Below, piece by piece: positions 1-39,130 of a DNA stretch of 64,000 nt. Made by a program: the position numbers and the translations under genes. The notes beneath the pieces are model-generated. The model had not been told where the DNA came from. It ran no database searches and saw only the letters and a list, made by a program, of their open reading frames with translations. The number at the start of each line of letters is the position of its first letter. The stretch's first letter is position 1. This DNA comes from Zeus faber (taxonomy: Eukaryota > Chordata > Actinopteri > Zeiformes > Zeidae): NCBI GenBank assembly GCA_960531495.1, contig OY482849.1:32402236-32466235 (forward strand), read 5' to 3'.

Positions 1-176
1 AACGTCAGGAACACAATGTAATTAGAGGCATGTTTAGAATGGCTAGAATTAGGGCTGAACGATGAATCGAATTCAAACCGACATCGCAATTTTACAAAAC
101 GCAATTTTCAAATTGCAAAGCCTGCGGTTAAAAAATAAAAGTGTTTGTTTTTTTAATGTTACACAATCTAACCAGA

Positions 177-177
<1 letters not shown>

Positions 178-253
<76 letters not shown>
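178..253 (+). repeat. (GT)n microsatellite
   Basis: About 38 units beside the donor of dip2b exon 24. Confidence 0.97.
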
Positions 254-254
<1 letters not shown>

Positions 255-263
255 TCTCTCTAC

Positions 264-28164
<27,901 letters not shown>

Positions 28165-28460
28165 TGTCGGGCGACGGGGGAGAAGAAAAATACCAAAAAA
28201 AAACAAAAAAAAAAACAAACAAACCCAAAATACTAGTTTCTACACCGCGCCGAACAGCGGCGGCGGCGCCGCGTTTCTCACAGAGTCGCCGCCAGGAACA
28301 GACGTCAAGCGGCGGACGGCGCTCCACCCCCGCGGCTCCTCCGCTCCGCCATCACTGAGGGGGACGGAACCGCCGGTCACGTGACGCGGCACGACGGGGC
28401 CTTGTTGGGGGCGGGCCGCGCGGAGCCGCCGCGCCCCCCGGCGGCTCCGCGCGTAAGCGC
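28165..28460 (-). promoter_or_regulatory. dip2b CpG-rich promoter and 5' UTR
   Basis: CpG-dense sequence directly upstream of the dip2b ATG. It includes the palindrome gtcacgtgac at 28376-28385 (E-box of the USF/MiT type) overlapping a tgacg half-site. No TATA box seen. Start site not determined. Confidence 0.6.
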
Positions 28461-30043
28461 ACCCGCAGAAAGCACCACCCCAACACACACAGCCTCCACC
28501 TTTCCCATTAAGTTATTTATTGAGACAAATTTTCCGTTAGTTCACGCTATACACGAGTTAACTTCACCCGACCCGGGGCAATAATGTGAGAGATCTCACC
28601 CCCCCCGCCCGCCCCATGTCAGTGTCTTCTAGTGTTGATTTTTTTTCCTCCCATGTGGAGTTTCACCGGCGCACGTCATAGACGAGAGGAGTTTATACTG
28701 TATCCTTCTTGGTGGATGAGGGGGAAATAAATTCATGTGGAGGAACGTTCACGCCTATAGATGGGAAAAGCGACACTTAAAACTAGGCATGTACAAAAAA
28801 ACAAAACAAAACCTGACAAAAGGAAAAAATAAAATACTCTTGAAAGCATAGTATAAACAAGGTACATATAACTCTGCATTTTAAAACTAAAAAAAAAAAA
28901 AAAAAAAAAAAAAGGTGGAAAAAATACCTTACACAAGTGATAATTACACTTCATGACAAGACAATTTTAACGTGTTGGAAAGCACCCATTAACAGGACAT
29001 CTACATTTCCCTATTGATGTGCTTTAACCACCAACATAAATCAGGAACATCCATCTTCACATTTTCTGTCTTTTAACCGACGCACCCTTTAACTTTCCGC
29101 CAGAGTAGACCAGACCCCTCCCAGTGACCGGGCTACACAAGCTAAACGCAAGTACATTGATACTCAATAGAAAAATATATTGCACTACTTTTTCCTCAAC
29201 TCAAATGCCTGGGTAAATGACTTAAAGAAAAGAATAAAAAAAAACATTATGTTTGATTATCGGATCAAGGATACCTACAGCTAACCATTTCAAGTTTGTT
29301 ACATTTGGAGGATGGAATCTTCACATAACAAGGAAAAACTTATTTGTTGCTTCCAATATACGTCATGTATAAAAAAATAAAAAATAAAATAAAAATAAAA
29401 ATAAAAAATAAAAAAAGAAATGGGGCAAAGTAGGTCAACAAAAACCAGCAATGAGACCAGACATGAGCAAACAGTGGTGTTCTTCAGCCTACACTAATCC
29501 ATGCAGTCCAAAAGGTTTCATACATATTGTCCAGATGTAATCACCATCCTTTCCACAGGGAGGCAAAATATATTTCCCCAAAAAAACCCCAGAAAACAAA
29601 AGAAAAAAAAATGGACACAAATGGTGAAAAAGGAAAAACTAGGATTATGTCTGTCCCAAAAACAATCGTATCTTCCATGTCCTATGGTGATCTGACAAAC
29701 GTGTAGAATGAGGAAAAACATCAGTACAACCGAAGGAAAACACTGGAGGTACCAAAAAACCCCCAAAAAAAACAAAAAAAAAAAAGAACATAACATCATT
29801 TGCGGGGAGACTATTGTTGTTACCAAGTCACTAAGTGAAACAACCGCAACGGTTTGAAACAAAATAATAACTGTCTTTTGAAAACAAGTGGTAGACGCAG
29901 TGAGGAAAAGACGCTGTGCTGTGAGGGTCTTTCGTGGATACCTCTTCTGTTCTAAAAACATGTTTTTCGGTTCTAAAACGGTGGCAACTAAAATTCAGGG
30001 AGTCCAAATCCAGGAGAGTGAACGTCAAGATGGCTTACACATA

Positions 30044-30524
<481 letters not shown>

Positions 30525-30841
30525 TTCTAAACAGTGAGCAGCCTGAGGGTGGAAGGACAGTGGAGGGACTACGCTGTGGGTTTGTGTTCAATGGTTCTGG
30601 GCTTTCAAAGGGGAGCAGAGCTTCTGAGTCTGTGGTTTAATCATCAAAACACCTAAAGGATCCTGCGTCCTCCCCCCCTGCTACCGTTACATATCGCAGG
30701 ATGGTGGCGGGAGAGGGGCTGGACGGGGGACGGGGGCACTACATCAACATCAGGCGGGTCGCTCCCTCTCTCTCTCTCGACTCGCACCAGTTCAGCCTCC
30801 AAAATTCATCTGAGTGCACAGCGGCTACCTGCGCCTGCGCA

Positions 30842-31059
30842 TCATCTGGAGGCCGGCTGCGTAGCCATGACAACGCCCCCCGGCTGGCCGGATCCCATTC
30901 CGGCCAAGACCGACATGGCCACGGCCTCCGCAGCACGGACGCTCAGCCCGTTGATCGTGGCCCCGGGGCTGGGTGCCGGTGGTGAGGGCCCGTGCTGGAT
31001 CACCGCGGCCGGGGAGCCGACCGGTTCAGTCGAGGGGTCCCGGGAGCTTTCCTCCCCTC
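30842..31059 (-). CDS. atf7: atf7 coding exon 11 with stop
   Basis: Encodes GEESSRDPSTEPVGSPAAVI through GGVVMATQPASR, then TGA at 30842-30844. Acceptor gccgcag. C-terminal tail after the zipper, with EPVGSPA and INGLSVRAAEAVA conserved. Confidence 0.92.
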
Positions 31060-34000
31060 CTGCGGCTACAAGCAGAGAGAGAAACATTCACCCTTAGAGA
31101 GGTGAGCGAGTAAAAAAATTAGATGGGATAAACTGATAAAAAAAAATTAAAGAAAATAACGAAAAACAAAAGAATGACACAGTTCGATGTGAAATGGTGG
31201 AATGGCGGTTAAGACTTTGGGTGTTTACCTAAGAAGGCAGCCTTTTTCTGCATGGCAGTGACGGGGCAGTCTTTGTGGGCTAGAAGGAGATGCTTCAGTT
31301 GAGTCACCTCATTCCTCAGCAGCGTCACTTCGTTCTGGCGACAAGACAAAGCACAGCCGCATCATCTCACCGTGCCATCCACTGGGAAAGGCTACGGGCG
31401 ACGCGGGGCGGAGCCGCGACCGTGCCCGGGCGGGACACTCACAGTGAGGGAGACATTCATGTTGGCGAGGTCATCCGCCTTTTTTTCCAGGGAGCAGACC
31501 CAGACCTTCCTCTTCTGCCTGCAGCGCGACGCGGCCGCCCGGTTCCTCTCCAGGAAGCGCTGTCGTCTCTCGTCGGGGTCAATCTCCGTGGCTCGCCGCC
31601 GGCGTCCTCCCGTTGGCTGCGCCGGGGAAACCTGGAGGAGCAAATTGAGCCGCGTGCGCGAACGGTCAGCGCATTCAGCTCAGTCGTTATGATTAGGGCC
31701 ATAGCAAATTCATCACGTCACGGACCTTGAAATGGGCCTTCCTCGTAATTGACAATTTGACAAAAAAAACAAAAAAAAAACTGCCACGAGCCGCGCCGAC
31801 TTTGGTTTGTGTTTCCATGGCAGCGGCACTAGAATCAGCAGCAGGAAGTTCTTAGAAAAACCACAGTGACGACAACAAATGACGCAATGCGTCGGCAACG
31901 GCCTTCGTCTACGTCAGGGGTTCGCAACCTTTTTATTATCACGGAGCGGACCACAGCGCACAAAATGTTCGTGGACAGGAGGGGTAAGAGAGTGACTGAG
32001 AAAGTCTCCCCGCTGCGCACGGCCTCTTTTTGTTTCATTCAATGACGAAACAGGGGAAAACAAATACCTCTACATAAAAAAATAAAAATTAAAAAAAACA
32101 GCTTTTATTTGCTTTGTTTGGAGAGACGGGCACGTGCAACGGAGCAGCGATCGCTCAGTTGAGCGGCGATAACTTCTGATATTGGGGTTTTTTTTTCGAC
32201 ACCTGATTACGACTCATGGGGGGGGGGGGGGGCGTTGGAGCAGCGATTGTATCGGGGTGGCCGTGGCCCCTCTAGCCACCCTGACGCAATCTTAACTGCT
32301 GGCGCCTCCGGTCTATGTCACGCGTATGGGACAGCTGTTCTCATTTCCGTAGATATAAGCAGCCGTGGTCATGTCCAGGCACAAATCTGGCTTTTTTTTT
32401 TTTTTGGGCAAAACGTATGAAATAATTTTAATACTGTAGTATTAAAGAGTATTAAAGTGTTAAACTTGCCTCAGTGAGTATTTAAACCATGGTTGGAATG
32501 GTTTTTTTGCCGCCGTTGGATATAAACAGAAAACTCCAGGCACTGGATGAAACATCAGTGCATGTGATAAGAAGGGTTCAGCCTGAGTGTGTTTGCTTAA
32601 AAAGTTTAAAGTTAATCATCACCGTGAAATATCATGTTTCTCTTTTAAAATCCAAATTTTTTTGAGAATCTAAGTAAAAATTTACTGTGAATTTGGTAGG
32701 GCTCTAGTATGTAGTAGTATGTAGTAGTAGTAAGTAGTATGGACACAACCAACCTTATAGACACAGAGTAAAGGGTCATTTGGAATATGTAGTATTTGGG
32801 TGCCGGAGGGCCACCGTGGTATCGTAGCAATCCAGAGCACTGTTTCTCAAATGGGGGTTACTGGCACCACTAGGGGTACTGCAGGGGTACGCCGAAAAAT
32901 TTAAAAAGTGCTTCAAAAATATCAGTCACATATAATGTTAAAAAAAAAATCAAAAAATTTACAACGCACATTTAGTACATAATTTATTAATTTTATCTTT
33001 TATTTTTTTCCTAATGCCAGTGAAGGGGATGCTCAGCTGAAAAAAAAATATATTATCTAATATATCACACTCCTAAAAAAAGTTTGAGAACCACTGATCT
33101 AGAGTGGCTAGAAGCTTCTACTAAAGAGTAATTTCATCCCCTGGTTTGAGCCACACTCCACCCACTGCACAATGTTGAAAAATGTGGGCGAGGAGGCAAC
33201 GTGTCTCACTCAGAAAATGGCCGTGGTTTTACAGTTCCCGCACAGACTACAGGGAGGTTGGTGTGACTGTCCTGTTTCATTACATGATTTTTTGGGATTT
33301 AACCTGATCTTTTGAGAGCCATTAAAAATGTCAATCTGTGTCAGCATGCTCCCTGCACACTCTGCACTCCGCTCATTCCAACAAGTAGATGGCGGTGAAC
33401 CACAATTACTGTCCGTAATGCCCATATGATCAAATTTGTAATGAGGGTGTAATATTAGGGCGGCCCCCTGAAAGTCAACGAGTCTAATCAGTCGACTGAT
33501 GATTCTTCAAGTCGAGCAATCATTTACATTTTTTTGTCAGCCAGTGTGCATTACAATAACAGGAAGCTTAACACAGAAGCTTACAAAATGCACAGGGATA
33601 CCATGTCAATGGGGAATTATAAATAAAGGGAATCATAAATATATATTTTTATATCTGTGAATTATCTGGGTCTGGACACGGATGCGAACACTGCTCTCCA
33701 TGCGCCCCGATGACGGTGCCCTGTTCCTCCAAAAAAACAAAACAACTGATAACAGTGTGGGGACAAGGCCAGGAGAAACGGAGCACGAGCACATGGAGAG
33801 GGGGCGATCGGACTTGTTTCGTTTCATGACTCGTTTCACAAGCAACCGATCGCGGGCACCCATCGTAGGTGCCGTCGGAGAGGGAGACAGGTGTTCAAAA
33901 TGCGCCCAGATCCCTCCCTCTCCGCGCCAGCCCCATGTAATATTATCATCAGATGGACCTTTTTCTGTTTCATCAGAGAACAGTCATATTTCAGTTTCCA

Positions 34001-37000
34001 GCATAAAAAAAAAAAAAAATAAAAAAAAAAAATGGTGATAGATAATGCACAGTGTTTGTGATAGAAAATGCAATAATTTATACTTGTGACAGGAAATGTA
34101 ATAATTGATACTTTATATGCTCGACATAACAAATAGATCATAGTTTAAATCTATTTAGCTCCATAGCAATGCCAGCTTGTGTAACATCACAAAGAGGATA
34201 TTCTGGGTGCACGTGTAGGTGTCGCGATGTTCCTCGGAATTTTCCGAACATAATGTTCTTAAAACCTCCTAGTTTGTTAAACGTCAAACGTGTGTCACAA
34301 AGCAATGTTTGGCTCTCTTTTCCATCTAAAGATCTCCCTCGGTGAGTCCGTCTGATAGACGGCTATGCTGTTTTGGAAGTGTATGCTGTATTTTTTTTTT
34401 TCTCTCCTATTTTGCAAAATACATTTTTGTTAACCAAGATCTCAGTCTGTTTCTCATAGCAATTTTTTATCTCGACGACCATGCTTCGAAAGCTGTTCTA
34501 CATGACTGTTGAAATTACACTACAGTGCAAACAAGGAACAGAATCTTTCAGGACATTGCTCCAATAAAAAAATGTTTAAAAAAAGACTGAAAATATAAAT
34601 ATTCATATTTTGGAAGCATTTGAGTGTCAATTCAAGGGACCATGGTAGGGGCAGGCTCTCTTTCTCTCCCTCCTTCCCTCCCTCTCCCTTGGTCGAGAGC
34701 CAAACAGCAGTAGCGCTCGGCAATGTCACATTATGGTCGCTTAGCCAATCGGATGAAAGAGGCGGGTCCTAAAAGTTTTCACTACCGATAACATCCAGTT
34801 CACACAGACTGTCAGTTATTTGTTAACATGTGAAAAGTATATTAAAAAGTTATTAAGTACCAATTTGGTTAGTTCATAAAGAAAAATCTCTAAAATGGCC
34901 CTGATCTAAAATATATATTATTTTGTTTTTTTAAACAAAAATAAGAATACTTTTTAAACACATGCCCAGATCTACTCATCTGTTATTTTGACCCCAATCC
35001 TCTAAATAAAGCAAATAAAAACATTGTGTTTTAGATGTATATTATTTTACACAATTTTCTTATTGAACGAAACAAAAATAAAATAAATGCACCATGCGTT
35101 ACGGGGACACTGTCAGTCAGTCACTCTCTTATACCGCCCCAAGACAGTTACTAAACCGCATGTATGTTACCTGCGGCTGAGCAGGTGAGGGGGCATCAGA
35201 ATGCTGAGTGGGCTGCTGGCTGTGTTCCTGTTTCTGGGGGATGGCGGGTATGGAGCCTGTACCTCCACCAGACCCATTCTGGGCCCCTGGACCCTGCTGC
35301 GTGAGCGCTGCCTTGAGACGCTACAGAGAGACAACAACATTGAGTCAGCATTGCCAGTTTAAAGTTCAACTTCTACAGATCTGGAGTTTGCATTATGCTT
35401 CTGTGAAGGATCAGCAATCACAGGAGAGGAACGGCTGTCTTATTTTGTTTCGCTCACCATCTTTGTCTCGGAGTGTAAGCTATAACTAGACGGGGAGGAA
35501 GAACCACTGCTGCCACCTCCAACTGGAGGGCCTGGAATCCCAGGGATGTTAGGCACTGTGTTTACTGGCCTTGCAAGCTGCACACGACAACACCAAAGAA
35601 GCAAACAGAGAAAGACGTGAAGGAAAGGAATAAACGTCATCAAATATCAATGTCATCAAGGTTTGCAAAACTCACAGATATGACTGAGGTCATCTGCACG
35701 GGGCTGGGGAGGAGAGGGACGGTCTGGCCATTAGGAAGGTGCATCACCAGTGGGTAGCTGCCTGTTGGAGATCTGTTAAACAGAAATAGCTCAGCACAGC
35801 TGCTTCGTCATAGAGGAAAGCGTAAACCGAAAGAGAAGACACAGCAAAGAAGTCCATCAGCGGGAACCGCGTGACACTCACCCCAGTTGTCTGTTAGAGG
35901 GTGGAGCTTGTGTGATAACAGACGTCGGAGAGGGTAGAGTTGGGTGCAGGGGGTCATAACCAAGGTGCAGAGGCAGAGAACCTGGACGCACGATGGTTGG
36001 GGTGGGTGCGGAGCTTGCCACAGGCTTTGGGGGTATCTCCTGTTGACAAAACACAATGTTTTGTTTGCCTGCGTATGACAACTATCTACACATGCTACCA
36101 TGTTGTAATAGAATAAATAAATAAATAAATGCATAACACCAGCTTGGGTAGCGCTCCTCTCACCATTGGCTCTTTGCTGCTGTCTGACATGCTTGAGGTG
36201 GAGTCTGGACTTCCTGGAGGAGAGGAATCAACCTGCAAGGGTCCATCGTCCTCTTCCTTGACCTCAGATGGCGTTTGTAAATGTGCGGGGACCTTAGGGA
36301 CCTGAAGTCACAACAAGGTAACATTGAGACTCTTACTGTGCCTATGTTTAGAGCCAATTCGTCAAATAGAACAAGACGTGTAAAAAGAAAACGTTATTAC
36401 AGGGTTTTTGGTTCTGTGGTCATCCTCCTGTGCTTTGCGGAACTCCTGCTCGAAGGAGTTTGCGAGCTCGCTAAAAAGTCCCACCTCCTCACAGTTCTTC
36501 AGGAATCGCGTAGGCGTAGGGGTCTGGTCTGAAGAAATTAAAAACATAATTTTGTCTATGAGGGCAGGGCCATATGGAAGAATTTATTTTGATACAATGA
36601 TATATATAACAATAATATATATATATATATGATAATCAATTAATAGGGGACGTTGAAATACAATGACATATATCCCAACATCTGCTTATAAATTCAGATC
36701 CACTTATCAAATCCAACATTACATTGAACTGTATTGTAATGTAATGTAATACAAGACTTTAGTTGTCAAATGAAACCCCCACACATATTTTAGACCTAAT
36801 TTCCTGTCATTCATCATAATTTATACAATCAAATTGCGTCATGATATGATAATGTCTTCATTATATTACAAAACAATAACATAATATGGCAATGTTAAGC
36901 TATTGCAAAGCCTTATCTTCATCTTCACCTCAGCTGTGTAAAAGCATCATTATTGCAGAGAACTTTCCACAGGCTAAAGCAACACATATCTGGTTAGAAA

Positions 37001-37472
37001 ACAATGTCATTAACCTGCTATGATGACAGAGTCTGTTCTGGCAGGACCAAATTTCAAAGTCATTTCATGTTTGTGTTTGTGGACTGAAAGATGGTCTTCA
37101 TTGGTGAACCTCTGCAAAATGGACAACATTAAACAATTACATTAAACTCTTGTCAAATTCACTGTTCAATTCATGTTGGACTAAGTCCTTAGGAGGGGAG
37201 CATTTCATTTGAGTTTTTGCAAAGCCTGTACAATATATAAGTAGCAATATGAAATATAAAAATATATATATTTGAATTACATTTGATAAGCAGCTAAAGC
37301 AAAGCACAGGAATATATTTAGCTTGGTTAGACAATGTGCAGCTATAACTGAAATAGGTCAGTGTATAACTCCGTTATTCTGACATACATAGATGCATAAA
37401 TTAGAATCAAACGACAAGCTGTACCTGCCCACATCCAGGGGCAGTGCATACAAAAGGTCGATCATCCCCCAT
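30842..37472 (-). CDS. atf7: atf7: activating transcription factor 7 (bZIP), 11 coding exons, complete
   Basis: Exons joined: 37425-37472, 37015-37111, 36401-36528, 36164-36301, 35882-36039, 35676-35772, 35458-35577, 35171-35320, 31443-31631, 31229-31334, 30842-31059. These give 1449 nt, 482 residues plus stop, close to human ATF7. Visible are an N-terminal C2H2 zinc finger (residues 9-31), the paired Thr-Pro sites at Thr51 and Thr53 that p38/JNK-type kinases phosphorylate in ATF2/ATF7, a Pro/Ser-rich middle, and a basic region (about 334-356, RNRAAASRCRQKRK) followed by a leucine zipper. Family knowledge: nuclear factor binding CRE/AP-1 sites as homodimer or with Jun/Fos, repressing or activating stress genes. 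ATF7 rather than ATF2 is supported by PTIVRPGSLPLHLGYDPLHP and the C-terminus NGLSVRAAEAVA. Teleost a or b copy not determined. Confidence 0.93.
31229..31334 (-). CDS. atf7: atf7 coding exon 10 (leucine zipper)
   Basis: Encodes NEVTLLRNEVTQLKHLLLAH then KDCPVTAMQKKAAFL. Zipper second half plus the conserved KDCPVTAMQKK. Acceptor tcgccag, donor gtaaac. Confidence 0.95.
31443..31631 (-). CDS. atf7: atf7 coding exon 9 (basic region)
   Basis: Encodes VSPAQPTGGRRRRATEIDPD, then the DNA-binding basic region and the start of the zipper to NMNVSLT. Acceptor ctccag, donor gtgagt. Confidence 0.96.
31915..32060 (+). mobile_element. hAT-type MITE end (partial)
   Basis: Starts caggggttcgcaaccttttt, a typical hAT terminal sequence, followed by ggagcggaccacagcgc. 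The matching inverted end was not found. Confidence 0.4.
32218..32232 (+). repeat. Poly-G tract, 15 nt
   Basis: Uninterrupted G run in an atf7 intron. Confidence 0.9.
32838..33096. mobile_element. Non-autonomous hAT element (259 bp) with 8-bp target duplication
   Basis: Ends cactgtttctcaaatg and tttgagaaccactg are inverted repeats. Flanks atccagag (32830-32837) and atctagag (33097-33104) match 7 of 8, the target-site length expected for hAT transposition. No transposase. Confidence 0.85.
33455..33790 (-). mobile_element. hAT-like terminal fragment, copy A
   Basis: Starts tagggcggccccctgaaagtc and is the inverse of 51120-51440 over about 300 bp (shared tttttttgtcagccagtgtg and cactgctctcc). 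No coding capacity. Confidence 0.7.
35171..35320 (-). CDS. atf7: atf7 coding exon 8
   Basis: Encodes RLKAALTQQGPGAQNGSGGG through SDAPSPAQPQ. Ends conserved, middle Gly/Gln-rich and divergent from mammals. Acceptor ctgtag, donor gtaaca. Confidence 0.9.
35458..35577 (-). CDS. atf7: atf7 coding exon 7
   Basis: Encodes LARPVNTVPNIPGIPGPPVG through YSLHSETKM. Acceptor gtgcag, donor gtgagc. Confidence 0.94.
35676..35772 (-). CDS. atf7: atf7 coding exon 6
   Basis: Encodes SPTGSYPLVMHLPNGQTVPL then LPSPVQMTSVIS. Acceptor ttaacag, donor gtgagt. Confidence 0.94.
35882..36039 (-). CDS. atf7: atf7 coding exon 5
   Basis: Encodes KPVASSAPTPTIVRPGSLPL through APPSNRQLG, almost identical to human ATF7. 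Two acceptors 3 nt apart (36039 or 36036) are both in frame and would add or drop one Glu (NAGNAG-like). Donor gtgagt. Confidence 0.93.
36164..36301 (-). CDS. atf7: atf7 coding exon 4
   Basis: Encodes VPKVPAHLQTPSEVKEEDDG through SMSDSSKEPM. Includes the acidic EVKEED (sumoylation-like) and DSSPPGSP motifs. Acceptor cttcag, donor gtgaga. Confidence 0.9.
36401..36528 (-). CDS. atf7: atf7 coding exon 3 (transactivation region)
   Basis: Encodes DQTPTPTRFLKNCEEVGLFS through DDHRTKNP. Carries the Thr51/Thr53 kinase sites. Acceptor cttcag, donor gtaata. Confidence 0.95.
37015..37111 (-). CDS. atf7: atf7 coding exon 2 (zinc finger)
   Basis: Encodes RFTNEDHLSVHKHKHEMTLK then FGPARTDSVIIA, the histidine half of the C2H2 finger. 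Acceptor ttgcag, donor gttaat. Confidence 0.96.
37425..37472 (-). CDS. atf7: atf7 coding exon 1 with start codon
   Basis: Encodes MGDDRPFVCTAPGCGQ with ATG at 37470-37472. The exon extends 14 nt upstream to an acceptor (ttgtag) at 37486, so a separate 5' UTR exon exists. Donor gtacag. Confidence 0.95.
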
Positions 37473-37486
37473 CTCACACAACTATC

Positions 37487-38512
37487 CTACAAAGAAAAGA
37501 GGAGAGCAAAGCAATAGATCAACATCGTAATGTGTGCTATAGGAAAGCAGTCAGAGAAGACAGCAATACAACGCAGGTTACCCACACAACTTTATATGAA
37601 AGGGAACTAAATGTTCCCTGCGTAATACGTAATAGTGGATATTGACTGTGTAATACATGTTGCTTAGCTGTAATAATGCAAGTATGTCAATTGCATCATA
37701 TCAATGGTTTGGACAGCAAAAGGAGCTCATGGTTTTGTCATTGGAAATGGTTTGGCTAGCAATGGTTAGCAATGTTTCAAATACCAAAACAGTGTTGTGG
37801 CCTCCCACGTCCAAGCTACTTCGCCAGGTTATTAACAGACAGACCGAGGCAGTATACAATAAACATAACAATAAACTTGAAAATAGAAAAAATGGCAATG
37901 TACAATTAAGATATTAAATGTGGCACTATAGTATAAACCCAAGATTCACAATAAAAATAAACCGCTATTGCAACAATTCACACCGCGTCAACAATAGGAC
38001 ATGGATCTTGCAATGGCACAGGTCTGTACACATGGTGCATGGAAACACGCAGAGTGGAGCCCCGTGGAAAGCCCGTGCACAGGGCCTGTGCTTACAGCGG
38101 GGATGGGGCCAGCACTAGCTACACAGCAGACATGACCGCGGACGTGTTGTAAGCTAACAGCAGAAAGCGAAACCGGGGAAATCCCGGTCGCCCCGACGCG
38201 GGTGACCGGCCTCGAAACGGGGTTAGGGCGCGGGGCGAGTCGTCGTGTATCACCTCCGTAAACTCCACCACAACACGGCAGCAGCGAGCTAACCGAGGAG
38301 TTCACACACACACAGCCCCGCCAGCAAGTCGCCCTGGAAGGCTAACACGCGACACCAACCGCTGGCGTGGCGCCGGGCAAAAGACGCCGCTACAGCGTGA
38401 CAGCGGTCGGCAGCCCTCGTCTTTTCCTAAAAAGAAAAAGAAAAATAATAATAAGTATGGCGTCCCACCGCTGAGCGCTCCCACATCCACCGGCAAACGC
38501 GCCGAAGCTCAC
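37487..38512. other. atf7 intron upstream of the first coding exon
   Basis: 37487-38000 is AT-rich and featureless; 38100-38512 is increasingly CpG-rich, part of the promoter island. Confidence 0.6.
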
Positions 38513-39130
38513 CCGCGGTTCGAGTAGCCACTGGCGGGCCTTCCTCCTGCCTCAGGACGGTGGAGCTGTCTGGGCCGTTGTTGACACTCAGCCACGTTCG
38601 CCCCGGAAACATCGCGAGAGCCGGCGGCCGCCGACGCCACACGCGGACGGATTCGTTCGCAGCGAAGGAATCTCTCGGACGAGCCGAGAGCCGCTCCGGC
38701 CGCGAGTGAACCACAGCGAAGATAATTAACCGGGAAATTAAACGAGCAAATAAGTTTATCAGTCGATAAAAAAGTAAATAAGTCCGAGGCGGGAAAAGGC
38801 GCGGATCACATTACACGTGACTCCTGTAATCTGTCACATTCCACCCAATAAATAATTTTGACTGAGGAAATGATTTTTTTTTTTTTTTTTTTGGAACGAC
38901 TCCCCCCCCCCCTCCCCCCACTCCCCCCAAACGAGTGACTCGTCAGGAACCGATCCGAAAACAAGGAGTCGAACCTCTCACCGCTTGGGCGCGTTACGTA
39001 ACGAGGCCCCTGCAGGAGGTAAACAAGTCGTCGGGACGGAGCCGGGCTGTCTTCACACGCTACGTTTGGGGTTGGAACGTCGGCGCACACAGCGCCCGGC
39101 AAACGGCAGCAACACGGACGTCGCTGCCGC
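38513..39130 (-). promoter_or_regulatory. atf7 CpG island promoter and candidate noncoding exon 1
   Basis: CpG-dense block. A strong donor (gtgagc) for a noncoding exon ends at 38513. Upstream, the palindrome cgttacgtaacg at 38992-39003 contains a bZIP-type TTACGTAA site. No TATA box seen. The start site is not determined. Confidence 0.5.

Larger units (their letters stand above)
31632..35170. other. atf7 intron 8 (3.5 kb) with several DNA-transposon fragments
   Basis: No exon recognised. Contains the hAT-like MITE at 32838-33096, a hAT terminal fragment at 33455-33790, a cagggg-ttcgcaacctttt MITE end at about 31915, and poly-G at 32218-32232. 34100-34900 is AT-rich with nothing identifiable. 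Confidence 0.75.

Noticed and set aside
178..253. Open frames of poly Val-Cys or His-Thr at (GT)n/(CA)n tracts here and at 1156-1246, 10379-10500, 16357-16504, 30403-30522, 49309-49452 and 63399-63534
   Set aside because: Dinucleotide repeats lack stops in several frames; these are composition artefacts, not proteins.
31392..31643. Assigning the bZIP gene to ATF2 or ATF1
   Set aside because: The mid-region and N-terminus match ATF7 better (PTIVRPGSLPLHLGYDPLHP, IADQTPTPTRFLKNCEEVGL); ATF1 has no N-terminal zinc finger.
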